Notes: generated by a model not told the origin, from the sequence alone. Counted from the first letter of the stretch, positions 15,425 to 25,500 are shown. The stretch: DNA of 27,809 bases from Gammaproteobacteria bacterium (GCA_021151835.1 JAGKWO010000053.1:1-27809), one strand, 5' to 3'. A program made the numbers and translations.

Positions 15425-17605
15425 ATGTTTTATTCACTTTCATTCATACGTCACCCGCTCACCCTTGCATTATGTTTGGCAACACCGGTTTTCGCGCAAA
15501 CGCAAACATCCAATGCGGTCACTAAAACCGGCAAGCTTGATGCCGTAAAAATTGAAGACACTGCCATTCAGGAAGGTAGTACTGATGCCGGTTATCGCGT
15601 AGAAGAAATATCGCAAGTTGGACCATGGCAAGGTCGTTCCTTGGTGGAGACGCCCTACTCCATCAACGTTATTTCTGCGGATCTAATCAAAAATGTTCAA
15701 GCCGTAAATTCCGATCAACTATTTCGCATTAATCCCACAACACAATTGCGCCGCTCGCAACATGAGAATGACCAGACCGGCGTCAACATGCGCGGCTTCG
15801 GCGTGCAAACGTTTTATCGCGATGGCGTTCCCGGCGATCAATACGGTCACGGCACCACGACGGAAGATGTAGAGCGCATTGAAATTCTGACTGGCCTTTC
15901 CGGATTTTTATACGGTCCCGGCAACGTTGGCGGTGTGGTGAATTACGTAAGCAAACGTCCCACAGCTGAACGCATTAATCAGGTTACTATTGGCAACAGC
16001 GGCGGCAGTAATTATTACGTGAATGGGGATTTCGGTGGATCTATTGATGATGATGGTCGTTTTGGTTATCGCATTGTTGCTGTCGATCAGGGCGGAGAAA
16101 CTGCGATCAAAAATCAGGAAATTAATAAAACATTTTTCAGCGCTGCATTTGATTGGCATGTCACTGATGATCTGTTATTGCAGATCAACGGTTCAGACCG
16201 CGATTACGAAGTGGAAGGCGCACAAGCCTATTGGAGTTTGGCGAACGGAGTAAAACGCCCTGATGCCGATGATATAGATACCTCCATTTCCCACGGCCAG
16301 CCATGGACCCTGCGCAATTACGAAAACCGGAAATGGGGTATGCAATTACGCTGGAACGCCAATGAAAACATTGATGTGCGCGCCACCTGGCAAGATAACA
16401 ATAGCGTACGCAAAATCAGCGGTGCTACCAACACTATTCAAGCCAATGGCACTTACAACCAAAGTATTTCCGGCTTTTACAATCATGCAAACAATTCCAT
16501 GCTCAGCGAACAAATTGATGAACGCGGACAGGCCTACGCCGATTTCAAATTTGACACGGGTGCAATCAGCCACACATTAACCACTGGCGTGACTTTTAGC
16601 CATAACATCCAGGAACGTTTCCAACGGAATTCTGCGAATATCACATTCAATAGTCTCAACTATAAGCAAACCAATTACCGCCCGGTACCGGTGACTACGG
16701 TGATGGATCGCGGTTTGCGCGGGCCCGTGAGCGACTCCAAAGCAACGACCTGGTCGATTGGCGATGACATCACCCTTAATGATCAGTGGTCACTGCTTGC
16801 CGGTGTGGGCCATAGCACCATTGATGATCGCGAAATTACGATGATATTTCCTGCTGCCGGTTATAAAAAATCGGCAACCACGCCAACAATGTCGTTAATT
16901 TTTAAACCCGTGAGTGACGTAACAACTTATATCAGTTACATCGAAGCCCTGGAGCGCGGTGGCCAGGCAGCAGAAGAATATAACGGCGTTAAAGTGAGCA
17001 ATGCCGGCAAAACATTCGAGCCATTGGTGAGTGAACAATTTGAAATGGGGGCGAAAGCTAACATTGGTGGAATTTTATTATCGACTGCTATTTTCCAAAT
17101 CGATAAAGGCTTGCAGTACTATGATATTTCCAATCCATTATCGCCAACCTTTGTGCAAGATGGACGTCAGGTACACAAAGGCATCGAAGTTTCTGCCTTT
17201 GGCAAAGCCACTGAAAACGTGTCTATCATCGGTGGTTTTACCTGGCTGGATGCAAAAATTACCGAGCAAAAACAAACACCGGCACTGGAAGGAAAAAAAC
17301 CACCGGTTGTTGCCGACACTATCGCAAAATTGCACGTTGAATATCAACTGCCTGCGTTTTACAACATTACCCTGAGCGGCGGAGTTAATTACACTGCCGA
17401 CCAATTTGGTGACAACCTGAATACTGATGTGCTGGACTCATACACATTACTGGATCTGGGTGCGCGCTACCACACCAATCTCGGCAACAATTTATTAACC
17501 TTGCGTCTCGATGTAAATAATCTCACCGATGAACGCTACTGGGCTAACGCCGGTTATTTAAGTGATCCGCGCGCTGTTTTAGTTTCAGCGAGCCTGGAAT
17601 TTTAA
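15425..17605 (+). CDS. TonB-dependent siderophore receptor without STN domain
   Basis: Predicted outer-membrane ferric-siderophore receptor of 726 residues. Signal peptide 1-24 (cleavage after VFA); possible TonB box around 37-45 (KLDAVKIED); plug about 72-180 with ETPYSINVISADLI, VNMRGFGVQTFYRDGVPGD, VERIEILTG and GPGNVGGVVNYVSKRPT; then a barrel ending NLTDERYWANAGYLSDPRAV and SLEF. The N-terminal STN signalling domain is absent. Start ATG has GGGA about 5 bp upstream. Its stop codon shares one base with the fecI start (TAATG), so receptor and sigma factor are coupled. A Fur-like site lies upstream. The siderophore type is unknown. Confidence 0.92.
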   Translation: MFYSLSFIRHPLTLALCLATPVFAQTQTSNAVTKTGKLDAVKIEDTAIQEGSTDAGYRVEEISQVGPWQGRSLVETPYSINVISADLIKNVQAVNSDQLFRINPTTQLRRSQHENDQTGVNMRGFGVQTFYRDGVPGDQYGHGTTTEDVERIEILTGLSGFLYGPGNVGGVVNYVSKRPTAERINQVTIGNSGGSNYYVNGDFGGSIDDDGRFGYRIVAVDQGGETAIKNQEINKTFFSAAFDWHVTDDLLLQINGSDRDYEVEGAQAYWSLANGVKRPDADDIDTSISHGQPWTLRNYENRKWGMQLRWNANENIDVRATWQDNNSVRKISGATNTIQANGTYNQSISGFYNHANNSMLSEQIDERGQAYADFKFDTGAISHTLTTGVTFSHNIQERFQRNSANITFNSLNYKQTNYRPVPVTTVMDRGLRGPVSDSKATTWSIGDDITLNDQWSLLAGVGHSTIDDREITMIFPAAGYKKSATTPTMSLIFKPVSDVTTYISYIEALERGGQAAEEYNGVKVSNAGKTFEPLVSEQFEMGAKANIGGILLSTAIFQIDKGLQYYDISNPLSPTFVQDGRQVHKGIEVSAFGKATENVSIIGGFTWLDAKITEQKQTPALEGKKPPVVADTIAKLHVEYQLPAFYNITLSGGVNYTADQFGDNLNTDVLDSYTLLDLGARYHTNLGNNLLTLRLDVNNLTDERYWANAGYLSDPRAVLVSASLEF

Positions 17606-18126
17606 TGCACTTACTACCATTGGCGGACCTTTACCGCGAACACCAACCCTGGTTGAAATTGTGGCTGCAACAGCGTTTGGGTTGCAGCCATTATGCGGCC
17701 GATTTAGCACAAGACACTTTTGTGCGCTTGCTTGCAAAACCCGAACAGGAATCACTCAATAATCCGCGCGCGTATTTACGCACGATTGCCCATGGATTAT
17801 TAGTCAATTGGTTCAGGCGCCAGGATCTGGAGCGCGCATACCTTGACGCATTGGCATCATTGCCGGAAATAGAAGTCCCCTCGCCGGAATTGCGCCACCA
17901 ATTATTGGAAATGCTTGAAGCCGTAGATCAAGTGCTGCACCAATTACCAGGGCCGGTACGTCAAGCATTTCTATTGGCGCAAATTGAAGGATTAAAATAC
18001 GAAGAAATTGCTACACACATGGAAATATCCCTGATCACGGTAAAGCGTTATATGAAGCAAGCCTTTGTTCAATGTTTAACGCTGGAGCTAACCACTGTAG
18101 TTGATCAAACGCGAGATAAATCATGA
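17605..18126 (+). CDS. fecI: FecI-type ECF sigma factor
   Basis: Extracytoplasmic-function sigma factor of 173 residues. Region 2 spans about 8-72 (HYAADLAQDTFVRLLA, NPRAYLRTIAHGLLVNWFRR), and region 4 about 112-160 with the helix-turn-helix LKYEEIATHMEISLITVKRYMKQAF. This matches the iron-starvation FecI subgroup. It would direct RNA polymerase to receptor promoters once released by FecR. ATG overlaps the upstream receptor stop by 1 bp, and its own stop overlaps fecR by 4 bp (ATGA). The gene symbol names the family, not proven citrate signalling. Confidence 0.9.
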   Translation: MHLLPLADLYREHQPWLKLWLQQRLGCSHYAADLAQDTFVRLLAKPEQESLNNPRAYLRTIAHGLLVNWFRRQDLERAYLDALASLPEIEVPSPELRHQLLEMLEAVDQVLHQLPGPVRQAFLLAQIEGLKYEEIATHMEISLITVKRYMKQAFVQCLTLELTTVVDQTRDKS

Positions 18127-19067
18127 CGAATACTGATCAACATATTATTGCTGAAGCTGCTGAATGGCTGGTGCGTATACAAAGCCATCCGCTCAATATT
18201 GAAGAGGCGGCAGAACACCAACGTTGGTGTGAATTAAGCCCGCTGCATCAACAAGTATGGGCAAGTGCAGCGCAATTGCTAAACCGCTTGCAGGGATTAC
18301 CAGCGAATATTGCACTCGACACATTGAATCGACCAGTGCAATTAAATCGACGCGCAATTATGTCAACAATATCCGCCTCAATGATCGGTATTCCAATAAT
18401 CAGTTTGGGTTTGGCCAGTTTACATAGCGACAGCCATTGGCTCCCCAGCTTTCAAACCGCAACCGGACAACAAACACGTATTGTGCTAACTGAAGGTTCC
18501 CATTTGTTATTGAATACGCGTTCGTCTGTACATTGGAATCCGCAGCGGCGGCAGTTGCGTTTATTGGAAGGAGAATTACTGCTGCAAAACAAAAAAGGCA
18601 ATGCACCCATTGAATTACTCAGCAAATCTGCACAAGCGCATTTGGTAGAAGGAAAATTATTATTGCGTCAATCTCCCCACTCTGATCTGGTCGCACAAAT
18701 GGAAGGTTACAGCCAGGTTTTCTCTACTCAATTTAACCAACCCGGCACTACCTTAATTGCCAACCAACAAGCACGTATTACACACACATCAAATCAAATT
18801 AAACCGCTGCAATTACAACGCACCCTAAGCGCCTGGGAAACCGGAATGCTCGTCGCCGATGCAATGCCGCTGCGAAATTTTGTGGAAGAACTGGGCCGTT
18901 ATCGCCAGGGAGTAATCCAGCTCGCTCCTGAAATTGAACAAATATTTATTTCCGGGGCCTATCCGGTATTGGATACTGACCTTAGTTTGAAAATGCTGGC
19001 AGCGACTTATTCACTTAAAATTGATCAGCGTTGGAAGGGTTATTGGGTCGCCATTGAAGCAACGTAA
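18123..19067 (+). CDS. fecR: FecR-type transmembrane anti-sigma regulator
   Basis: Inner-membrane regulator of 314 residues. The N-terminal cytoplasmic segment (about 8-55, EAAEWLVRIQSHPLNIEEAAEHQRWCELSPLHQQVWASA) is the FecI-binding type. One membrane helix lies near 79-100. The periplasmic FecR domain (about 112-200, TATGQQTRIVLTEGSHLLLNTRSS, LRLLEGELLL) and a C-terminal receptor-contact part (FVEELGRYRQGVIQLAPE to WVAIEAT) follow. FecR passes the signal from an STN-bearing receptor to FecI. It overlaps fecI by 4 bp. The matching STN receptor is the next gene, 227 bp downstream. Confidence 0.9.
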   Translation: MTNTDQHIIAEAAEWLVRIQSHPLNIEEAAEHQRWCELSPLHQQVWASAAQLLNRLQGLPANIALDTLNRPVQLNRRAIMSTISASMIGIPIISLGLASLHSDSHWLPSFQTATGQQTRIVLTEGSHLLLNTRSSVHWNPQRRQLRLLEGELLLQNKKGNAPIELLSKSAQAHLVEGKLLLRQSPHSDLVAQMEGYSQVFSTQFNQPGTTLIANQQARITHTSNQIKPLQLQRTLSAWETGMLVADAMPLRNFVEELGRYRQGVIQLAPEIEQIFISGAYPVLDTDLSLKMLAATYSLKIDQRWKGYWVAIEAT

Positions 19068-19294
19068 TGGGTATAAAACCAGGCGTAATACCAGCGTGTG
19101 CTGCAACGAAAATTTCATAGTTAATAGCAAATGAATTCAAAATATTTTTCACCCTGTTGATAAACCCATATCAGGTTTTGCTCCTTGGGCAATTTCCTAC
19201 CAACCAAAAAATATTTCCCAACCCCTGATACTTTTTCCCATCTCAAGTGGCATAGAGTCTGAACCCTTGTATCAACTCCATCGGAATTCTTGTC

Positions 19295-21772
19295 ATGCCT
19301 CGCTTAACCCGCTTTACTCGCCCACGTCCACTTGCCCGTAAATTACCACTCGCCACCCTGGTTTTTGCATTGGGTGGTTTCACTTCTGTGCACGCACAAA
19401 TCACACAATCATCGGCTACCGCCGCTGCTCAAATTGAATACCAATTACCGGCTGGCTCATTGGGCGCTTTATTAAGCCAGGCAGCGGCCCAAGGGGGAAT
19501 TGCGCTTTCATTTGATGCAGCACTGACGCAAGGCTTGAAAAGCCCTGGCCTTTCCGGAACATTCACTCCGCTCAATGCGCTTGAACAATTACTGCAAGGC
19601 TCTTCATTGCAATTGGTTAAACAAACCGATGGCAGTTATCAATTGCAACCGAAACAAACCACCGGCAAATTGCAAAAAGTGAAAGTGGAGGCCGATTTGG
19701 GGAGCACCACTGAACATTCCGGTTCTTACACCAGCGGCAGCGCCAGCACCGCAAGTCGCTTGCCGTTAACACTGCGGGAAACGCCGCAATCAGTGAGTGT
19801 GATTACTCGCCAGCAAATTGAAGATCGCAATTTTGTTACGCTGGATGATGCGATGAAAACGGCAACAGGTATCACCAGCTCCACTGCGAATTTTAATCGC
19901 GTGTCATACACAGCGCGCGGGTTCAGCCTCACTGATAACATGATTGATGGTATGCCTTCTGTCGGTAACGCTTATGCCGGTTATGTTCCCAACCTCGCAT
20001 TTTTTGATCGCGTTGAAGTATTGCGCGGCGCAGCCGGTCTTGTGTATGGCGCCGGTTCTGCTGGCGGTACTGTTAATTTAATTCGCAAACGCCCTACTGC
20101 TGAACCACAAGTCAGTACGGTGGTGCGTGTGGGTAGCTGGAATAATTTTTACTCGGAGCTGGATGCCAGTAGTTCAATCAATGAAAGTAAAACAGTGCGC
20201 GGGCGTTTGGTTGTGCTTTACGAAGACCGCGAAAGTTTTATCGATGAGGAATACACACGTCGCCCCGCAATTTATGGAATTGGCGAATGGGATTTGGGCG
20301 ATTCAACCCTCGTCCATCTCGGTGCAAGCCTGGAACGGTACGATGGTAATTACGCACCTTACGGTTTGCCCCGCTACACCGATGGCAGCGATTTAAAATT
20401 ACCGCGCTCATCGCGCGGTATGTCGCCCGGCTGGGGCACCTATTACACCGATGTGGATACCGTATTTGCCGGTGTTGATCACCAATTTAATGAACGCTGG
20501 AGCTTACGTGTTACCAGTAGTTTTCAAGAGCGCGTTCAAGGCGGTCTCACTACCAATACCACCGGCGCAGTTAACCCGACTACATTAACCGGGCCAGCTT
20601 ATGGCACAACCATGAGCAATGCTTACAGCCCCGGCACCTATCAAGCTAGCGATGCCATGCTGAGCGGCAGTTTCGATGCATTTGGCCAGACACACGACGT
20701 GGTGGCGGGCGTAACCTGGTCAGAAACCGAGAGCAAAGCCGGCCGCAGTGCAACCGGGCCCGCATCACCCGTCATCGGCAATATTTTTACCTTTGATCCC
20801 TGGGCGGTACCCCAACCTGCATTCGGTGCCTGGGTCAAAGGCAATACGGAAACGGTGAATGAACAATCGGGCGGTTATCTGATTGGTCGCTTTACATTGG
20901 CCGAACCGTTGAAGTTGATTGTGGGAGCGCGCCTGAGCAATCTTGATAACACGACCACCACCTTATCTACCGGCAATACCATCAAAACCAGTGAAAATAA
21001 TGAGGTCACACCTTACGGTGGTGTTGTTTTTGATGTCGCGGAAAACTGGTCAGCCTACGCGAGTTACACCGATATTTTCCGCGCGCAAAACACACTCTAC
21101 ACCGCGGATAAAACACCGCTGGAACCGGCAATCGGTGCTAACTACGAAGCAGGTGTTAAAGGCGAGTTGTACAATGGCCGCTTGAACACGTCGTTTGCGG
21201 TATTCCGTATCGATGAAGATAACCGCGCGCAAATAGATCCGGATAATGCTGCCCCCTGTGCAGGCTCACCCACTGGTTTGGCCGACTGCTATATCGCCAC
21301 CGGTAAAGTGCGCGGTGAAGGTTTTGAAGTGGAAGTGTCTGGTGAGATCTTGCCCGGCTGGGAAACGGTGGCGGGCTACACCTACGTCTCGACTGAATAT
21401 CTGCACGATCGCACCAAAACCGGCGCACCCAGTGCGAATGAAGGAAAAGCGTTCCGCAGTGCAACGCCCGAACATTTACTGCAACTCTGGAGTAATTATC
21501 GTTTCAGCGGCGCACTGGATGGCTGGAGCCTGGGCGGTGGTGTTTCGGCGCAAAGCGACATCTACATCACCAGTGGCACCCTACAGGTAAACCAGGGCGG
21601 ATATAGCCTGTGGAATGCACGCGTTGGCTACACGCTTAATGACAATTGGAACCTCGGGCTAAACGTCAACAACCTGTTCGATAAGGTTTATTACTCACAA
21701 CTCGGGTATGCCTCCGGCAACCGTTATGGCGAACCACGCAACGTGACCGTTTCCCTGCGCGGTACGTTTTAA
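19295..21772 (+). CDS. TonB-dependent siderophore receptor with STN signalling domain
   Basis: Predicted FpvA/FoxA-like outer-membrane transducer of 825 residues. Basic signal peptide 1-34 (cleavage after VHA); STN domain about 47-118 (IEYQLPAGSLGALLSQAAAQ, GLSGTFTPLNALEQLLQGSS); TonB box near 127-133; plug about 155-270 (RETPQSVSVITRQQIEDRN, AARGFSL-like YTARGFSLTDN, VEVLRGAAGLVYGAGSAGG); barrel ending in VSLRGTF. Two cysteines in CAGSPTGLADC probably form a disulfide in a surface loop. The STN domain makes it the likely signal partner of the upstream fecIR. The 227-bp gap before it should hold a FecI-dependent promoter, but I could not assign one. Siderophore unknown. Confidence 0.93.
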   Translation: MPRLTRFTRPRPLARKLPLATLVFALGGFTSVHAQITQSSATAAAQIEYQLPAGSLGALLSQAAAQGGIALSFDAALTQGLKSPGLSGTFTPLNALEQLLQGSSLQLVKQTDGSYQLQPKQTTGKLQKVKVEADLGSTTEHSGSYTSGSASTASRLPLTLRETPQSVSVITRQQIEDRNFVTLDDAMKTATGITSSTANFNRVSYTARGFSLTDNMIDGMPSVGNAYAGYVPNLAFFDRVEVLRGAAGLVYGAGSAGGTVNLIRKRPTAEPQVSTVVRVGSWNNFYSELDASSSINESKTVRGRLVVLYEDRESFIDEEYTRRPAIYGIGEWDLGDSTLVHLGASLERYDGNYAPYGLPRYTDGSDLKLPRSSRGMSPGWGTYYTDVDTVFAGVDHQFNERWSLRVTSSFQERVQGGLTTNTTGAVNPTTLTGPAYGTTMSNAYSPGTYQASDAMLSGSFDAFGQTHDVVAGVTWSETESKAGRSATGPASPVIGNIFTFDPWAVPQPAFGAWVKGNTETVNEQSGGYLIGRFTLAEPLKLIVGARLSNLDNTTTTLSTGNTIKTSENNEVTPYGGVVFDVAENWSAYASYTDIFRAQNTLYTADKTPLEPAIGANYEAGVKGELYNGRLNTSFAVFRIDEDNRAQIDPDNAAPCAGSPTGLADCYIATGKVRGEGFEVEVSGEILPGWETVAGYTYVSTEYLHDRTKTGAPSANEGKAFRSATPEHLLQLWSNYRFSGALDGWSLGGGVSAQSDIYITSGTLQVNQGGYSLWNARVGYTLNDNWNLGLNVNNLFDKVYYSQLGYASGNRYGEPRNVTVSLRGTF

Positions 21773-21776
21773 GTAG

Positions 21777-21901
21777 GTAGGTTGGGCAGCCATGCCCAAC
21801 ATTTCGATGTTTCCGATCAATTCAACAATAGGATATTTATTTCTTTCATGATCCTGTGTTGCTTTTGTGGTTGTATTGTTGGGCGTGGCTGCCCAACCTA
21901 C
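21777..21901. repeat. REP/MITE-like inverted-repeat pair (GTAGGTTGGGC family)
   Basis: Two 25-bp arms at 21777-21801 and 21877-21901 are reverse complements with one mismatch. Each begins or ends with GTAGGTTGGGC and is itself partly palindromic (TTGGGC/GCCCAA). The 75 bp between them has no gene. GTAGGTTGGGY intergenic repeats are familiar from proteobacterial genomes. It starts 5 bp after the receptor stop and may help end transcription or mark the border of the accessory segment. Confidence 0.75.
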
Positions 21902-21980
21902 GTACTACGTACTAGTCATATCAAAGCAGCAGAGATGTTCAAAATCACCGGCACTAGCACATGCGTGGACTGGACTTAAT

Positions 21981-22053
21981 TGACCAGCCTGCTGGTCGTG
22001 ACTGACCAGCGAAACCGGAAAAACATGACCAGGCCGCTGGCAATATTGACCAG
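21981..22053. repeat. Iteron-like TGACCAG array
   Basis: TGACCAG occurs at 21981, 22003, 22026 and 22047, spaced 22, 23 and 21 bp (about two helix turns). Copies one and three extend into a dyad (TGACCAGCCTGCTGG at 21981-21995, TGACCAGGCCGCTGG at 22026-22040; 13 of 15 identical). The whole is therefore two imperfect 45-bp tandem units. It is in the convergent gap between the receptor and the Rhs operon. Function unknown. Confidence 0.6.
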
Positions 22054-22068
22054 TTTTCTAACAGACAT

Positions 22069-22093
22069 AAAAAAGCCCGATATTAATCAGGCT
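22069..22093 (-). terminator. Rho-independent terminator of the Rhs operon
   Basis: On the minus strand AGCCTGA pairs with TCGGGCT (7 bp with one T-G pair, 6-base loop) and is followed by a T run. It begins 32 bp after the stop of the last operon gene. Confidence 0.75.
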
Positions 22094-22124
22094 ATAAAAT
22101 TAGTTAAAAGCAATTATCAAGACA

Positions 22125-22532
22125 TTAATTATGAGTTAAAGAATTTAGGTTTCTCGTTTCAATTTCAATAGGAGTTTCTGCTGAAATATCAGTCACCTGA
22201 ATTTTATTGTCTTTTATAAAAATAGATATTTTTTTCATTTGCCAATCATAGTATCCGATCACCAATATTTTCTCAGGCCTATATCCGTTAACCATTATTT
22301 CGCATTCAAGCCTTTGCCCATTGCCAATATATATCCATTTAGTTACCTCGTAACCAAAACCAATATTGGTTACCTCATGTTTTCTTCCGCTCGAAGTAAA
22401 GCACACGACTTTATTAATATTCTTTCCATCTAAAGTATTTACAACAGATAGTTTTAGAAAGAAGAAATAATAGAAAATGAATGCTAAAGAAAAAATAAAA
22501 AGCAATGCAAAAAATCCAATAGTTTTTTTCAT
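22125..22532 (-). CDS. Small membrane-anchored protein, candidate immunity protein for the Rhs tip
   Basis: Unrecognised protein of 135 residues. A single strongly hydrophobic N-terminal segment (about 5-27) is followed by a roughly 105-residue, beta-rich-looking domain predicted to be periplasmic, with two cysteines (VVCFTS and LECEI). Its ATG overlaps the stop of the Rhs tip gene by 4 bp (ATGA), with AGGTGG just upstream, so it is translated together with that gene. A small gene directly after a polymorphic toxin C terminus is the standard place for an immunity gene. A periplasm-facing protein would fit a toxin that is Sec-exported or acts outside the cytoplasm. The immunity role rests on position and topology only. 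Confidence 0.6.
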   Translation of the reverse strand: MKKTIGFFALLFIFSLAFIFYYFFFLKLSVVNTLDGKNINKVVCFTSSGRKHEVTNIGFGYEVTKWIYIGNGQRLECEIMVNGYRPEKILVIGYYDWQMKKISIFIKDNKIQVTDISAETPIEIETRNLNSLTHN

Positions 22533-25500
22533 CGTCCACCTATTGTGGTTGGTTGAGGCAAGATATTTCCATCAGCATCTCTACGAGTGTACAAATAATC
22601 TATATTGCGTAGACATGCTTGCTGGCATGCTCCCGGATCACTATTTTCACCAAGAAAACATCCCATTTGATTGTTTCTATTATCCATTTCATCAGCCTCA
22701 CCTCCATTAGCCTCATGCCTATTTAATATGCTTACAGCTTTATCTCTACCTAGCCGTTGAGTAAGAGAACAAGCTAAAACGCAATGGCGAACCGCATCAC
22801 GAGGACCAAGATACGCACTTTCACCAAGCCCCATATTTCCAACAGGAACTTGTGCCGATGCAGCACGAGCATCCTTCCACGCTTGAATTGCTTCACTATA
22901 TCCATCATAGCCACCATCATTAATAGATCCTCCAATATCCTGAGCCGTAACTACTGAATTTAAACCATTAGGATCAGTAAAAGCATTTGGATTCATTAGT
23001 GCATATGCATAAGTATTAATTCCACCGTGCAACCCAATCGGATCACTCTCAATATATCTACCGATAGATGGATCGTAGTCCCGAAAGTAGTTGTAATACA
23101 ACCCTGTCTCTGGATCTAAATATTGCCCGGGAAAGCGGCTAAATATTTCGATACTATTTGAAGCATTCGTCGCAACTTTTCCAAATGGTTCGTAATCACC
23201 CATCCACACTACTTGTTGGTTTTGATTGGTGATTACTTGTGGGGTACCAAGGTGATCATGGTGAATAAAATAGAGTGCACTTGTTGGAATTGCGATGGGT
23301 TCGACGGCGGCAAGTTCAATTTTATCAATATTAGGGCCGCTTAACCCTGCAGTGTGCAAACTGATGTTATGTTGGCCTGCTTGTAAATTTAATGTAATTG
23401 TCTGGGTTTTCCATGTTGTCCACAAAGGGCTACTAACGAAATTAATTGTAGATACTGTCGTACCATCAACCTTTAATGTAAGAGGTCGATTTGTGCCACT
23501 AAGACCGTAGCGCAATGTAAGATTATAATTAGTTGACGCAGGAATATTCACAGACCAACTTGCGCTTCCCTCTCCAACATAATCAATAAAACCGCTACCC
23601 GTATACCCAGCATTATTTTTACCAATTACATGAGCCCCTTGAAAACTAACATTGCTTTCGTCCAATGTTTGGCCGGATATAGAATAACCCTGCGAAACAT
23701 TAAAGAACGCAATTTGCTGGTTACCCCAATAAACATATTCACGGAGCGTTGAACCGGCACCATCAGTAACAGCAATTAGCTGACCACTTTCATCATAGTG
23801 ATAAAATTCTTTATTCCCATTTGATAAAACTTTCGCAACCTTTTGTCCGAATGGATTGTATGAATAAGTTGCAACAAGTGAAGAATTTGCATTAACACTT
23901 GTTAAACGATTGGCTTGATTGTAGGTAAACGTTTGAGCAATGTTTGTATCTGAAGTGCGCTGTATCTGATTGCCTGCACCATCGTATTCAAAACTCCGAT
24001 TACCCGCAGTGTGTGCAATCAATTGCAATTGATTACTGGCTGTAGCATATGTGTAGATATCAGTCGCACCATTTCGGGTTTGAGTTAAGCGATTACCCAC
24101 TTTGTCATAACTATAACCAAAAGTGCCATAATCCCCGGCAGCTGAAATCAATCGATTAATATCATCATAAGAAAATATTTGATTCTTGCTATTGTTAAGC
24201 GCATTAACAATGCTAGTGATGTTATTAACAGGGTCATATCCATAACTGCGACTAAGAACACCGCCAACCTGAATATTGGAAAGACGATAATCCTGATCAT
24301 AAATTCGAGAGTGAATTAATCCATTACCATATTTAAAATTACTTACTGATCCAAATGGCAAAAATTCTGCATTACTGATCAATGTCTGGGATAAGGCGGT
24401 AGCATTGGCTTTAGTTGAAATCCCATTGACACGCCCTTGAGCATCCAGACTGTAATTTACTATTCGACCAGACGGGTAAATTATTTGAGTTAAATTTCCA
24501 ACAGAGTCATAAGCATATTGAATTTCAAAAGTAGAGCTACCGATGGTGATATATTTATGAGTAATCAGACCAAGATGGTTATAGACAAATTCGGTACTTT
24601 GTAAATCGGAATAAACACTTGTTAAACGCCCCACTCCATAATTCCCTGAGCCGGTGTCATCATACATATAATTGACATTTTCAGATGGAGAGGCTGGATA
24701 CTCTATCTTGGTTAGCCGGTTCAAAGCGTCATAAGTGAAATTAGTAACTACGCCACGAGCATCGATCTGACGGGTACGATTTGCAGCAGAGTCATAAATA
24801 AAATTCGTGGTGCCGGTATCCGGACTCACAATTGAGGTGAGGTCTCCGAAAAGATCGTAGTTATAGGTAGTAGTATTCCCCCGAGCATCCGTAACAGATG
24901 TAATTTGATTGTCTTGATTGTAAGTAAAATGCGTTTCACCCAGATCAGGACCAATAATCTGTTTTACGCGATTAAGCGCATCGTACACTTGTTGCGTTTG
25001 GTTATTCCGGCCATCTGTTACATGGGTGAGATTGTTATTTACGTCATATTTGTGATTTGTTTTTTGCCCATTATTTCCCAATACATCTTTAACGCGGCTC
25101 AATTCATCAAATGTACTATCTACCGAATACTTGATGCCTCCTGTAGAACTTTTTATGACCTGCTTTGTACGATTACCTGCCGCATCGAGCGTATATTCGA
25201 TACGCTCTTGTGCATTATTTTCGATGGCAATTAAACGTCTCGCGCCATCATATTCATAGCTGAGCGACACTCCATTGGAGAGCACCGTACTTGTTAGCTG
25301 GCCAATAGCATCATAGGTGTAAGTAGTGATAGCATCTAAAGAACTATCGGTTGGGTGTTTAACTCGTGAAGTTAAAAGCCAGCCTCGTACATGATAGGTA
25401 AATTCAGTTACAACTCCATTTGCATCTCTCATTGAAAGCAGATTACCCGTTGAGTCATAACTGATAAATGTAGTGACCTGGCCTAACGGATTGGTAGTAG

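Noticed and set aside
21980..22171. 63-codon plus-strand ORF across the TGACCAG array
   Set aside because: It runs through the repeat array and the minus-strand terminator and resembles no protein.
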